A stretch of 51,149 nucleotides of DNA from Bacteroidales bacterium (GTDB lineage: Bacteria > Bacteroidota > Bacteroidia > Bacteroidales > UBA3663), in NCBI GenBank assembly GCA_004557315.1, contig SFEH01000002.1, positions 1 to 51,149 on the forward strand. Direction: 5' to 3'. The notes beneath the pieces are model-generated. The model was not told the origin of the DNA, did no database searches, and saw only the letters and a list, made by a program, of their open reading frames with translations. The position numbers were made by a program, and so were the translations under genes. Within the stretch, counting starts at the first letter, position 1. Every line of letters starts with the position of its first letter. Shown one piece after another: positions 34,531 to 43,587 of this stretch.

Positions 34531-34538
34531 CAAAGTTA
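34531..34538 (-). promoter_or_regulatory. Promoter -7 element of malQ-MFS-susR
   Basis: On the minus strand TAACTTTG, a TAnnTTTG match, lies about 72 nt upstream of the malQ ATG. No TTTG box sits at the usual 19-21 bp, which fits an activator-dependent promoter. Confidence 0.55.
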
Positions 34539-34568
34539 TAAAAAAAATATCAAATCCAAGCCTTTTTC

Positions 34569-34599
34569 TTGTAATTTTCTTGAAAAATACATACCTTTG
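34569..34599 (+). promoter_or_regulatory. Promoter of susA
   Basis: TTG (34569-34571), 20 bp, then TACCTTTG (34592-34599), 27 nt before the ATG. It faces away from the malQ promoter in a 168-bp shared intergenic region. Confidence 0.65.
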
Positions 34600-34626
34600 G
34601 GCGCATTTATCAAAAAAACATACATC

Positions 34627-36465
34627 ATGAACAACAGAAAACTTCTTTTAGTAATTATGTTTACTTTTTTTGCTTCTCTGTTCGGACGTGCTGCAGCACC
34701 TAAACTCGACCATGTGCATCCATTGCATTGGTGGACAGGAATGCAGGATCCGACTTTGCAGGTCCTTCTCCACGGCAGCAATATCGGTGACTGCGAGGTG
34801 TCGCTCAGCAAGGCTGCCGGCATCGAAGTGATTAAAGTGGAACGTGTCGAGAACCCTAACTACCTTTTCGTGTATCTCGATCTCTCTAAGGCTCAGCCTC
34901 AGACATTTGGCATCGCTCTCACCAAACCTGGCAAGAAGAAGCCGATGCTCACTCAGTCTTACACCCTCGAAGCCCGCAGCGGCAAGCAGCCTAATCCATT
35001 CAATGCGAGCGATGTCATGTATCTCCTCATGCCTGACCGCTTCATCGACGGTGATCCTTTATTAAATAATGTAAAGGGACTGAAGGAGCCTGCTGTTGAT
35101 AAGGCTGACGACTGGGCTCGTCATGGCGGCGACCTCAAGGGTATGGACTATGCTCTCGACTATCTGCAGGAACTTGGCGTGACTGCCATCTGGCCTACTC
35201 CTGTCCATGTCAACGACATGCCTGGCGGCAGCTACCACGGTTATGCCATCACCGACTACTATGCTATCGACCCTCGTTTCGGTACTAACGAGCAGTACAA
35301 GGCTCTCGTTGAGAACTGTCACAAGCACGGCATCAAGATGGTGATGGATCTAGTGTTTAACCACTGCGGCTCAGAGAATTTCCTCTTCACCGACCTTCCA
35401 CAGAGCGACTGGTTCAACTTCGGCTCTAAGTTCGAGCAGAGTGGCTATCGCACTGCTGCTGTCAACGATGTTCATGCCTCAAAGTTCGACCGTGAGCATA
35501 CTACCGATGGCTGGTTCGTCTCTACAATGCCCGACTTCAACCAGCGTAACCCTCTCGTCAAGGACTATCTGATCCAGACCAGCATCTGGTGGGTAGAGTA
35601 TGCCAATATCGATGGCATCCGTCAGGACACCTATCCTTATGCCGACTTCGATATGATGCGCGACTGGTGCGTGCGTCTCGATAAGGAGTATCCAGGGTTC
35701 AATATCGTGGGCGAGACTTGGATCAACAACAATGTGGGCGTGAGCTACTGGCAGAAGGACAGCAAGCTTGCTCCAAAGAACTCGATGCTTCCATCGGTGA
35801 TGGACTTCCCGTTGATGTCACTCCTCAACCAGACAGTCGATGAGGAGACCGACGACTGGAACGGAGGCTTTGCCAAGATTTATGAGTATATTGCTCAAGA
35901 TTGCGTTTATGCCGATCCTCTCAACTTGCTCACCTTCCTCGACAACCATGATACCGACCGCTTCCACAAGACAAAGGAACTGGCCGACAATCATGATCGC
36001 TACTTCCAGGCTCTCACTCTCCTGCTCACATTGCGAGGCATCCCTCAGCTCTATTATGGCAACGAGATAGGAATGTACAGCAACAAGGCCAATGGCGATG
36101 GTCCTAACCGACAGAATTTCCCTGTTGAGGCACTGACTGCTGCTGGACGCGACAAGGCACAGAACGAACTGTTCGACTTCACCAAGAAGCTCCTCAACTG
36201 GCGCAAGGGCTGCAAGGCTGTTCAGTTCGGTTCGCTCACTCACTTTGCTGTCCGCTCTGGCTGCTACGTCTATGCACGTCAGCTCGATGGCAAGACAGTG
36301 ACTGTCATCCTCAACGGTACAGACAAGGCTCAGACACTCGACCTTACCCCTTACCGAGAGGTGCTCCCAGCATCGTCGGTCAAGGATGTTATTACAGGTA
36401 AAGTTATCAATATTGCTGATAAATTTGAACTTTCACCTCGCAATATTCTCATTTTGGATTTCTAA
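34627..36465 (+). CDS. susA: Periplasmic GH13 alpha-amylase/neopullulanase (SusA-like)
   Basis: Cuts maltooligosaccharides, pullulan or cyclodextrins in the periplasm, 612 residues. A signal peptide covers about residues 1-23. An N-terminal beta domain of the cyclomaltodextrinase type (25-120) precedes the GH13 barrel, then a C-terminal beta domain. Catalytic residues are nucleophile D334 (IRQDTYPY), acid/base E363 (VGETW) and D442 (LDNHDTD). A longer upstream in-frame reading (from 33955) runs antisense through malQ and is not used. First plus-strand gene of the starch locus. The gap to susB has its own promoter. Confidence 0.93.
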   Translation: MNNRKLLLVIMFTFFASLFGRAAAPKLDHVHPLHWWTGMQDPTLQVLLHGSNIGDCEVSLSKAAGIEVIKVERVENPNYLFVYLDLSKAQPQTFGIALTKPGKKKPMLTQSYTLEARSGKQPNPFNASDVMYLLMPDRFIDGDPLLNNVKGLKEPAVDKADDWARHGGDLKGMDYALDYLQELGVTAIWPTPVHVNDMPGGSYHGYAITDYYAIDPRFGTNEQYKALVENCHKHGIKMVMDLVFNHCGSENFLFTDLPQSDWFNFGSKFEQSGYRTAAVNDVHASKFDREHTTDGWFVSTMPDFNQRNPLVKDYLIQTSIWWVEYANIDGIRQDTYPYADFDMMRDWCVRLDKEYPGFNIVGETWINNNVGVSYWQKDSKLAPKNSMLPSVMDFPLMSLLNQTVDEETDDWNGGFAKIYEYIAQDCVYADPLNLLTFLDNHDTDRFHKTKELADNHDRYFQALTLLLTLRGIPQLYYGNEIGMYSNKANGDGPNRQNFPVEALTAAGRDKAQNELFDFTKKLLNWRKGCKAVQFGSLTHFAVRSGCYVYARQLDGKTVTVILNGTDKAQTLDLTPYREVLPASSVKDVITGKVINIADKFELSPRNILILDF

Positions 36466-36564
36466 TTTGCTTATATTTTTCAGAAATCTCATCTAAGATA
36501 ATATCCTGATTAATAATATTATGATACTATATGTAAGGCTATATTAGTTTATATTTTGTTTTCA

Positions 36565-36605
36565 ACGTGGCAAAGTTGTTGAAATTATGCGTAACTTTGC
36601 CACGT
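36565..36605. repeat. Perfect inverted repeat over the susB promoter
   Basis: Arms ACGTGGCAAAGTT (36565-36577) and AACTTTGCCACGT (36593-36605), 13 bp each without mismatch, spacer 15 nt. The right arm contains the -7 element, so the site acts in DNA rather than in the transcript. Confidence 0.85.
36592..36599 (+). promoter_or_regulatory. Promoter -7 element of susB
   Basis: TAACTTTG, a TAnnTTTG match, about 55 nt upstream of the susB ATG. The -33 position has no TTTG and falls in the left arm of the inverted repeat. Confidence 0.7.
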
Positions 36606-36654
36606 CGAAAAACTAATGTAACAAATTTTCTATATTTTATACACCTTACACAAA

Positions 36655-38832
36655 ATGAAAAAAAACATCCTTCCAGCACTGCTGGCAATGGCCTTTGTTT
36701 CTAATGCAGGAGCACAAGAGTTGCTTTCTCCAGACGGAAACGTCAAGTTGAATTTCGAACTTGACAAGGAAGGCCGTCCTACCTACAGTTTGAATTATCA
36801 TGGCAAAGATGTGATAAAGCCAAGTCACCTTGGTTTCCAGCTTCGCGACAAGGTTGAGGCACAGTTCTTCGCTGAGGTTCCTCAGCAGTCGGCTTCATCA
36901 GCTAAAACCGACCTCCAGACAGGCTTTGTCGTTGCCGACACGAAGACTTCTTCGTTCAACGAGACATGGTCTCCTGTATGGGGCGAGGAAAGCACTATCG
37001 TTAATAATTATAATGAGTTGAAGGTAACGCTCAACCAGCCAAAGAATGATCGTCAGATGGTCATTTGTTTCCGTCTCTTCAACGACGGACTCGGATTCCG
37101 CTATGAGTTCCCTCAGCAGAAGAACCTCGTCTATTTTACAGTGGTAGAAGAGAAGAGTGAGTTCAAGATGACTGGCGACCACAAGGCATGGTGGATCACA
37201 GGCGATTATGACACTCAGGAATACAACTGGATGACTACCCGTCTGAGCGAGATTGGTGCTGCCATCAAGGATCCTCAGTCGGGAGCTGTAGTCGGCAACT
37301 CTTCACAGACTCCAGTCGAAGACTGCGTGCAGACAGCTCTTCAGATGAAGACCGACGATGGACTCTACATCAACCTCCACGAGGCTGCTTGTATCGACTA
37401 TCCAACCATGCATCTCAAGTACGATGCAGCTTCCCTTACTTTCACCTCATGGCTCACTCCAGATGCACAGGGTTTCAAGGGTCATCTTCAGGCTCCATGC
37501 ACTACTCCATGGCGCACAGTTATTGTATCTGACGATGCAAAGGGAATCCTTGCTTCGCGCATCACTCTCAATCTCAATGAGCCTTGCAAGATCGAAGATA
37601 CTTCATGGATCAAGCCATGTAAATATGTAGGCGTATGGTGGGAGATGATCTGCAACAAGTCTTCTTGGGCTTACACCGATGAGCTTCCAAGCGTTCAGCT
37701 CGGTGTGACAGATTTCTCAAAGACAAAGCCAAACGGACGTCATGCTGCCAATACTGATTATGTAAAGAAGTATATCGATTTTGCAGCTGAGCATGGCTTC
37801 GACGGTGTGCTCGTTGAAGGTTGGAATATCGGTTGGGAAGACTGGTTCGGCCATCAGAAAGACTATGTCTTCGACTTTGTTACTCCATATCCAGATTTCG
37901 ATGTCAAGGCAATCTCTGAATATGCAAAGTCAAAGGGCGTGTATATGATCATGCACCATGAGACTTCGGGTTCAATCCGCAATTACGAGCGTCACCTCGA
38001 TGCCGCATACAAGTTCATGAACGACTACGGCTACCCAGCAGTAAAGCAGGGCTATGTAGGCGACATTGTTCCACGTGGCGAGCATCACTACGGTCAGTGG
38101 CTCAACAACCACTATCTCTACACCATCAAGAAGGCAGCCGACTATAAGATCATGGTCAATGCTCACGAGGCAACTCGTCCAACAGGCATCTGCCGCACAT
38201 ATCCTAACTGGATTGGCAATGAGTCAGCTCGTGGCACAGAGTATGAGTCATTCGGAGGCAACCGTGTCAACCACACTACTATCCTTCCTTTCACTCGTCT
38301 CATCGGTGGTCCTATGGATTACACTCCAGGTATTTTCGAGACCGACTGCTCAAAGCTCAATCCTTTCAACAACTCGAAGGTTCGCTCGACACTCGTTCGC
38401 CAGCTCGCTCTCTACGTGACACTCTACAGCCCACTTCAGATGGCTGCCGACGTCATCGAGAACTATCTTCCTCACATGGATGCGTTCCAGTTTATCAAGG
38501 ATGTTCCAGCTGACTGGGAGAAGTCAGTCTATCTTGAGGCAGAGCCGGGTGAATATGTGACAATCGCACGCAAGGACAAGAACTCTGACAACTGGTTCGT
38601 AGGCTGCTCGGCAGCAGAGGCAGGTCATAAGTCAAAGCTTGTACTCGACTTCCTTGAGCCAGGCAAGAAATACACAGCAACCATCTATGCCGACGATATC
38701 AAGGCAGGCGCACACTGGGATACCAACCCTAAGGCTTACACTATCACCAAGAAGACAGTGACAAGCAAGACCAAGCTCAACCTTGAGGCAGCATCGGGCG
38801 GTGGCTATGCCATTTCGATAATTGCTCAATAA
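36655..38832 (+). CDS. susB: GH97 alpha-glucosidase (SusB-like)
   Basis: Calcium-dependent inverting exo-alpha-glucosidase that frees glucose from maltooligosaccharides in the periplasm, 725 residues. Signal peptide 1-20 (NAGA-Q). The N-terminal beta-sandwich, (beta/alpha)8 barrel and C-terminal sheet domain are all full length. Residues equivalent to those known in B. thetaiotaomicron SusB are present: E436 (HHETSG), E505 (NAHEA) and the general acid E529 (RGTEYES); E505 marks the inverting subgroup, since retaining GH97 enzymes carry an Asp nucleophile elsewhere. susC follows after 71 nt without a clear promoter, so susB and susC may share a transcript. Confidence 0.95.
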   Translation: MKKNILPALLAMAFVSNAGAQELLSPDGNVKLNFELDKEGRPTYSLNYHGKDVIKPSHLGFQLRDKVEAQFFAEVPQQSASSAKTDLQTGFVVADTKTSSFNETWSPVWGEESTIVNNYNELKVTLNQPKNDRQMVICFRLFNDGLGFRYEFPQQKNLVYFTVVEEKSEFKMTGDHKAWWITGDYDTQEYNWMTTRLSEIGAAIKDPQSGAVVGNSSQTPVEDCVQTALQMKTDDGLYINLHEAACIDYPTMHLKYDAASLTFTSWLTPDAQGFKGHLQAPCTTPWRTVIVSDDAKGILASRITLNLNEPCKIEDTSWIKPCKYVGVWWEMICNKSSWAYTDELPSVQLGVTDFSKTKPNGRHAANTDYVKKYIDFAAEHGFDGVLVEGWNIGWEDWFGHQKDYVFDFVTPYPDFDVKAISEYAKSKGVYMIMHHETSGSIRNYERHLDAAYKFMNDYGYPAVKQGYVGDIVPRGEHHYGQWLNNHYLYTIKKAADYKIMVNAHEATRPTGICRTYPNWIGNESARGTEYESFGGNRVNHTTILPFTRLIGGPMDYTPGIFETDCSKLNPFNNSKVRSTLVRQLALYVTLYSPLQMAADVIENYLPHMDAFQFIKDVPADWEKSVYLEAEPGEYVTIARKDKNSDNWFVGCSAAEAGHKSKLVLDFLEPGKKYTATIYADDIKAGAHWDTNPKAYTITKKTVTSKTKLNLEAASGGGYAISIIAQ

Positions 38833-38903
38833 CAAACAGTAGATTTTTTTCTTGTGCATAACACAGAAAACAACTATACATCTTATCAATAAACAATTAA
38901 TTC

Positions 38904-41900
38904 ATGAAAGTAAAGTTTAACCTCAGATTCCTTGCGGTGATGCTGTGTGGAATCTTCGCGACACTTAGCGCAATGGCTCAGGACATTACAGTCAAGGGTA
39001 CAGTTAATGACGCGTTTGGAGATCCTGTCATGGGTGCAACCGTCCTTCAGGTAGGTACTACCAACGGATGTGTTACCGACCTTGACGGTAATTTCTCTCT
39101 CAAGGCACCAGAAGGTGCTATCCTTCGATTCTCTTTCATCGGTTATCGTTCTCAGGAGCATCCAGCTGCTGCCAATATGACCGTCACTCTTGAAGAGGAT
39201 TCAGAAATGCTTGAAGACGTAGTAGTCATCGGTTACGGTGTGGCTCGTAAAAACGACCTCACTGGTTCGGTTACTGCTATCAAGGCTGATGACAAGAACA
39301 AAGGCTTCGTTACCAATGCACAGGACATGCTTTCTGGTAAGGTTGCCGGTGTAAGTATCACAAATGCAGGTGGTGCACCTGGTTCTGGTTCTTCAATCCG
39401 TGTGCGTGGTGGTTCTTCATTGAACGCATCTAACGACCCTCTTATCGTTATCGATGGTCTTGCAATGGACAACAATGGTACTCCTGGTATGGCTAATGCC
39501 CTCTCAATGGTCAACCCTGCCGATATTGAGTCTTTCACCGTTTTGAAGGATGCTTCTGCAACAGCTATCTACGGTAGCCGTGGATCTAATGGTGTCATCA
39601 TCATCACTACCAAGAAGGGTGTACGCGACTCAAAGCCACATGTGATGTACAATGGTAATGTTTCTGCTTCTATGCCAAAGGGACTTCTCGATGTTATGTC
39701 GGCTGATGAGTTCCGTCCATGGGTTGAGAAGACTTATGGTGAGGCAGGTACAGCTCTCCTCGGCAATGCCGACACTGACTGGCAGAAGGAGATCTACCGC
39801 ACAGCTATCAGCACCGACCACAACGTGACTGTAGCAGGAGGTGTCAAGAACATGCCATATCGTGCAACAATAGGTTATACTAATGAGAACGGTATCCTCA
39901 AGACATCTGGTCTTCAGCGTACTACTGCAAGCTTCAACCTCTCTCCAGCATTCTTCGAGGATCATTTGACATTCAATATCAACGGTAAGGGCATGTTCGC
40001 AAAGACTCGCTATGCCAATACTGATGCTATCGGTTCTGCAGTCTTAATGGACCCTACTCAGCCAGTGCGTACTACTGATCCTAACTACAGCAACTTCAAC
40101 GGCTACTTCCAGTGGCTTCAGGATGCTGCTTTCGACGATCCTACATGGCCTTACACAAAGAACAGCAACGCTACTGCAAACCCTGTGGCTCAGCTCGAGG
40201 GCAAGAAGGACATTGCAAAGAGCTATGTGTTCCAGGGTAACATCGAGGGTACTTATAAGACTCACGGTCTTGAGAACCTCGTATGGCATGCTAACTACGG
40301 TTGGAACCTCGCAAGCAGCAAGCAGAACACTGATTGCTACAATTGGGGTACCGATGCACTCTACTATGGTAACACAGGTTCAACAACCAAGCACAACCGC
40401 AACATCTCTTTCAATGCTTATACTCAGTGGATGGACGACATCGATGCTGCTGATCAGCATTACGACGTGATGGTTGGTTACGAGTGGCAGCACATCTATG
40501 CTGAGAGCCGTGGTAACTATTGGGGAATTTATCCTGATACCAATAACAACCCAGACAAGCGTGGAACTAAGTACAACGAGACTAACCCTGACGGTGTTTG
40601 GGGCAAGACAGAGAACTACATCGTTTCTTTCTTCGGTCGTGCTAACTATAACCTCCTCGGCCGCTATGGTTTGACAGCTACTGTTCGTTACGATGGTTCA
40701 AGCCGCTTCGAGGATCACTGGGCAATCTTCCCTGCATTCGCATTTGCTTGGAACTTCAAGGAAGAGGCTTTCCTCAAGGATGTTGACGTGATGAACGAAG
40801 GTAAACTCCGTCTCTCTTATGGTCAGACAGGTCAGCAGGAGATTGGTAGCGACTATGCTTACTTCGCTTCTTACAACGAGACTCTCAACCAGCAGGGTGA
40901 CGGTCACTGGTATCCAGTGCTCGGCGATGGTAACCTCCAGCGTCCAAATGCTTACAACAAGTCACTCAAGTGGGAGACAACAACTACCTACAACGCAGGT
41001 CTCGACCTCGGTTTCTTCGACAACCGCTTCACTTTGAATGCTGATGTTTATTATCGCGAGACAACCGACCTGATCAACGACGTTTATGTTTCGGCTGGTT
41101 CTAACTTCCGCAATAAGGTAAAGGGTAATATCGGTTCGCTCGAGAACAAGGGTTTCGAAGTAATGGCTACATTCCGTCCAATCCAGAAGCAGAACCTCTC
41201 ATGGGAGTTCAGCGTCAATGCTGCATACAACAAGAACGAGGTTACTGAGCTCATCAAGAGCGAGGGAGAAGACTACTTCGTATCAACAGGTGGTATCTCG
41301 GCAGGTACAGGTAACGAGTGTCAGGCATTCGTAGTAGGCAAGCCAGCTAACGTATTCCATGTATATCAGCAGGTATATGACGAGAACACAGGTCTCCCTC
41401 TCGAAGGTGTCTATGTTGACCGCAATGGTGATGGTGAGATTACAACAGCCGACAAGTACTACTACAAGCAGGCAATGGCTCCTTGGACAGCTGGTTTCAG
41501 CACTAAGGTTAACTACAAGAACTGGGACTTCGGTATGAACCTCCGTGCTTCGTTCGGCAACTATGTCTTCAACGACACTCAGGCAGGCAATGCATACTGC
41601 GGTATTGCAACAGTATCTTCATACAACCATCTTGAGAACCGTCCGATGACAGCTCGCAAGCTCAACTTCCAGAGCTACGACAACGCTCTCTCTGACTACT
41701 TCGTACAGAATGGTTCATTCCTCAAGTGCGATAACATCACAGTGGGCTACTCTTTCAACAACGCATTCGGCACCAAGATCAATGGCCGTGTTTATGCTGC
41801 TGCAAGCAATGTATTCACAATCACTAAGTACGATGGCGTTGACCCTGAAGTCTTCGGTGGTATCGACAATAATATTTATCCTCGTCCATTCAATGTGCTC

Positions 41901-41924
41901 GTAGGTCTTTCTCTTAACTTCTAA
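38904..41924 (+). CDS. susC: SusC-type TonB-dependent outer-membrane transporter
   Basis: Outer-membrane importer of maltooligosaccharides, 1006 residues. Signal peptide 1-25; carboxypeptidase-like regulatory domain about 27-97; TonB-box region DVVVIGYG at 105-112; plug domain about 115-235 with the SusC hallmark IRVRGGSSLNASNDPL and VLKDASATAIYGSRGSNGVI; then a 22-strand beta barrel ending in Phe (SLNF). It pairs with the SusD lipoprotein encoded 17 nt later. Codon choice in this and the next genes is strongly biased to C- and G-ending codons such as AAC, GAC and AAG, suggesting high expression. Confidence 0.96.
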   Translation: MKVKFNLRFLAVMLCGIFATLSAMAQDITVKGTVNDAFGDPVMGATVLQVGTTNGCVTDLDGNFSLKAPEGAILRFSFIGYRSQEHPAAANMTVTLEEDSEMLEDVVVIGYGVARKNDLTGSVTAIKADDKNKGFVTNAQDMLSGKVAGVSITNAGGAPGSGSSIRVRGGSSLNASNDPLIVIDGLAMDNNGTPGMANALSMVNPADIESFTVLKDASATAIYGSRGSNGVIIITTKKGVRDSKPHVMYNGNVSASMPKGLLDVMSADEFRPWVEKTYGEAGTALLGNADTDWQKEIYRTAISTDHNVTVAGGVKNMPYRATIGYTNENGILKTSGLQRTTASFNLSPAFFEDHLTFNINGKGMFAKTRYANTDAIGSAVLMDPTQPVRTTDPNYSNFNGYFQWLQDAAFDDPTWPYTKNSNATANPVAQLEGKKDIAKSYVFQGNIEGTYKTHGLENLVWHANYGWNLASSKQNTDCYNWGTDALYYGNTGSTTKHNRNISFNAYTQWMDDIDAADQHYDVMVGYEWQHIYAESRGNYWGIYPDTNNNPDKRGTKYNETNPDGVWGKTENYIVSFFGRANYNLLGRYGLTATVRYDGSSRFEDHWAIFPAFAFAWNFKEEAFLKDVDVMNEGKLRLSYGQTGQQEIGSDYAYFASYNETLNQQGDGHWYPVLGDGNLQRPNAYNKSLKWETTTTYNAGLDLGFFDNRFTLNADVYYRETTDLINDVYVSAGSNFRNKVKGNIGSLENKGFEVMATFRPIQKQNLSWEFSVNAAYNKNEVTELIKSEGEDYFVSTGGISAGTGNECQAFVVGKPANVFHVYQQVYDENTGLPLEGVYVDRNGDGEITTADKYYYKQAMAPWTAGFSTKVNYKNWDFGMNLRASFGNYVFNDTQAGNAYCGIATVSSYNHLENRPMTARKLNFQSYDNALSDYFVQNGSFLKCDNITVGYSFNNAFGTKINGRVYAAASNVFTITKYDGVDPEVFGGIDNNIYPRPFNVLVGLSLNF

Positions 41925-41941
41925 TCGGAATCGAAATCAAT

Positions 41942-43585
41942 ATGAAAGCTAAATATATTTTTGGAGCTGCAGCCTTGATGCTTTCGATGAGCGTTACATC
42001 TTGTGTCAATGACCTTGATGTCAGCCCTATCGACCCATCAACTTCAATGGAGTCAAATCCAGAGGCTCTTTTCAATAAGTGCTACGCCAACTTCGCTGTT
42101 GCGGGCAATGGCGGTGCCAACGGTGACTGTGATATTGACGGTCTCGATGGTGGTACAACAGGTTACTGGCGTCAGATGTTCAATGCTAACGAGCTCACTT
42201 CCGACGAGGCATTCTGCGGATGGGGTGACGAAGGTATCAGCGACTTCTGCAACAACACTTGGGGCGCAAGCCACCCAATGCTCAAGGGTTACTACTATCG
42301 TCTCTTCTTTGGCGTGACAATGTGCAACTTCTACCTCGCAGAGTGCGCTGACTATAATGAGACAATGACAGCAGAGGTTCGTTTCCTCCGCGCTTTCCAC
42401 TATTTGCAGTTGCTCGACTGCTTCGGAAAGAATGTTCCATTCATCACTGAGATGAGCTCTGAAATGGCAATGCCAGCAGAGGGCAATCAGGTATATGACT
42501 TCATCGAGAGCGAGTTGCTCGAGGTTGAGCCTCTCTTGCTTGATCCAAAGGCTCGCCGTTTTGGTCAGGAGGGTTATGGTCGTGCTGACAAGGCTGCTGC
42601 ATGGTTGCTCCTCAGCCGCCTCTACCTCAATGCTGGCGTTTATACTGGCACTCCACAGTGGCAGAAGGCTGCTGACTATGCAAAGAAGGTCATCACTCAG
42701 TCAGGTCGCAAGCTCTGCACAACTCCAGGTTCTACCTTCACAACCAACGAAGGTGACAGCCGTCAGTGGAGCGCATACCAGAAGCTTTTCATGGGTGATA
42801 ATGGTGAGACTGATGCAGCTGATGAGGCAATCCTTGCACTCCTTCAGGATGGTGTAACTACAACTTCTTGGGGTACTTCACTATTCGCAATGGCTTCTAC
42901 TTTCAAGGCAGATATGAACCTTGTACAGGGACAGACAGCTAATGGTACATCTGAGAACTGGGCTGGTAACCGTGCTCGTCGCGACCTCGTTGCCAAGTTC
43001 TTCAACGGTGATGCTTCTACTGCTCCTAACGGTACTTGCTGGGAGATGGTTGATGCAGCTGGCGATGACCGCGCACTCCTCTGGGGTAAGGATCGTAATA
43101 TCGACATCAACAACGCCGGTGAGTTCACTGATGGTTTCTCAGTATGTAAGTTCGTCAACCACTATTCAAACAATGGCGCACCTCACAACGGACAGTTCCC
43201 TGATGCCGACATGTTCATCATGCGTATGGCAGAGGCTTATCTGACAGCAGCTGAGGCAATCACACGTCAGGCTAATGCAACCAACCTCCCAGCCGAGGCA
43301 CTCCAGTATGTCAACATAATTCGCGCTCGTGCTAATGCAGCTGAGAAGAACTCATTCACTCTTGCAGAACTTGCCGACGAGTGGAGCCGTGAGTACTACT
43401 TCGAGGGACGTCGTCGTTCAGACCTTATCCGTTTCGGCTACTATGGTGGTTCAACCTACACTTGGCAGTGGAAGGGTGGCGTATTCGGCGGTCAGTCAAT
43501 TCCTGCTTTCCGCAACGTCTTCGCTATTCCTGATACAGATATAAGCGCAAACTCTAACCTGACCCAGAACGAGGGTTATAAATAA
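41942..43585 (+). CDS. susD: SusD-family starch-binding lipoprotein
   Basis: Cell-surface lid of the SusC transporter, 547 residues, normal length. Lipoprotein signal with acylated C21 (VTSC). The SusD fold is recognised from EVRFLRAFHYLQLLDCFGKNVPF (helical TPR-like part), the RLYLNAGVYTG block and the C-terminal SREYYFEGRRRSDLIRFGYY. The SusE-like gene follows after 2 nt. Specificity for starch is inferred from the locus. Confidence 0.95.
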   Translation: MKAKYIFGAAALMLSMSVTSCVNDLDVSPIDPSTSMESNPEALFNKCYANFAVAGNGGANGDCDIDGLDGGTTGYWRQMFNANELTSDEAFCGWGDEGISDFCNNTWGASHPMLKGYYYRLFFGVTMCNFYLAECADYNETMTAEVRFLRAFHYLQLLDCFGKNVPFITEMSSEMAMPAEGNQVYDFIESELLEVEPLLLDPKARRFGQEGYGRADKAAAWLLLSRLYLNAGVYTGTPQWQKAADYAKKVITQSGRKLCTTPGSTFTTNEGDSRQWSAYQKLFMGDNGETDAADEAILALLQDGVTTTSWGTSLFAMASTFKADMNLVQGQTANGTSENWAGNRARRDLVAKFFNGDASTAPNGTCWEMVDAAGDDRALLWGKDRNIDINNAGEFTDGFSVCKFVNHYSNNGAPHNGQFPDADMFIMRMAEAYLTAAEAITRQANATNLPAEALQYVNIIRARANAAEKNSFTLAELADEWSREYYFEGRRRSDLIRFGYYGGSTYTWQWKGGVFGGQSIPAFRNVFAIPDTDISANSNLTQNEGYK

Positions 43586-43587
43586 TA

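Noticed and set aside
33955..34626. N-terminal extension of susA
   Set aside because: The extension is antisense to malQ and precedes the signal peptide; the ATG at 34627 has a promoter and a signal sequence.
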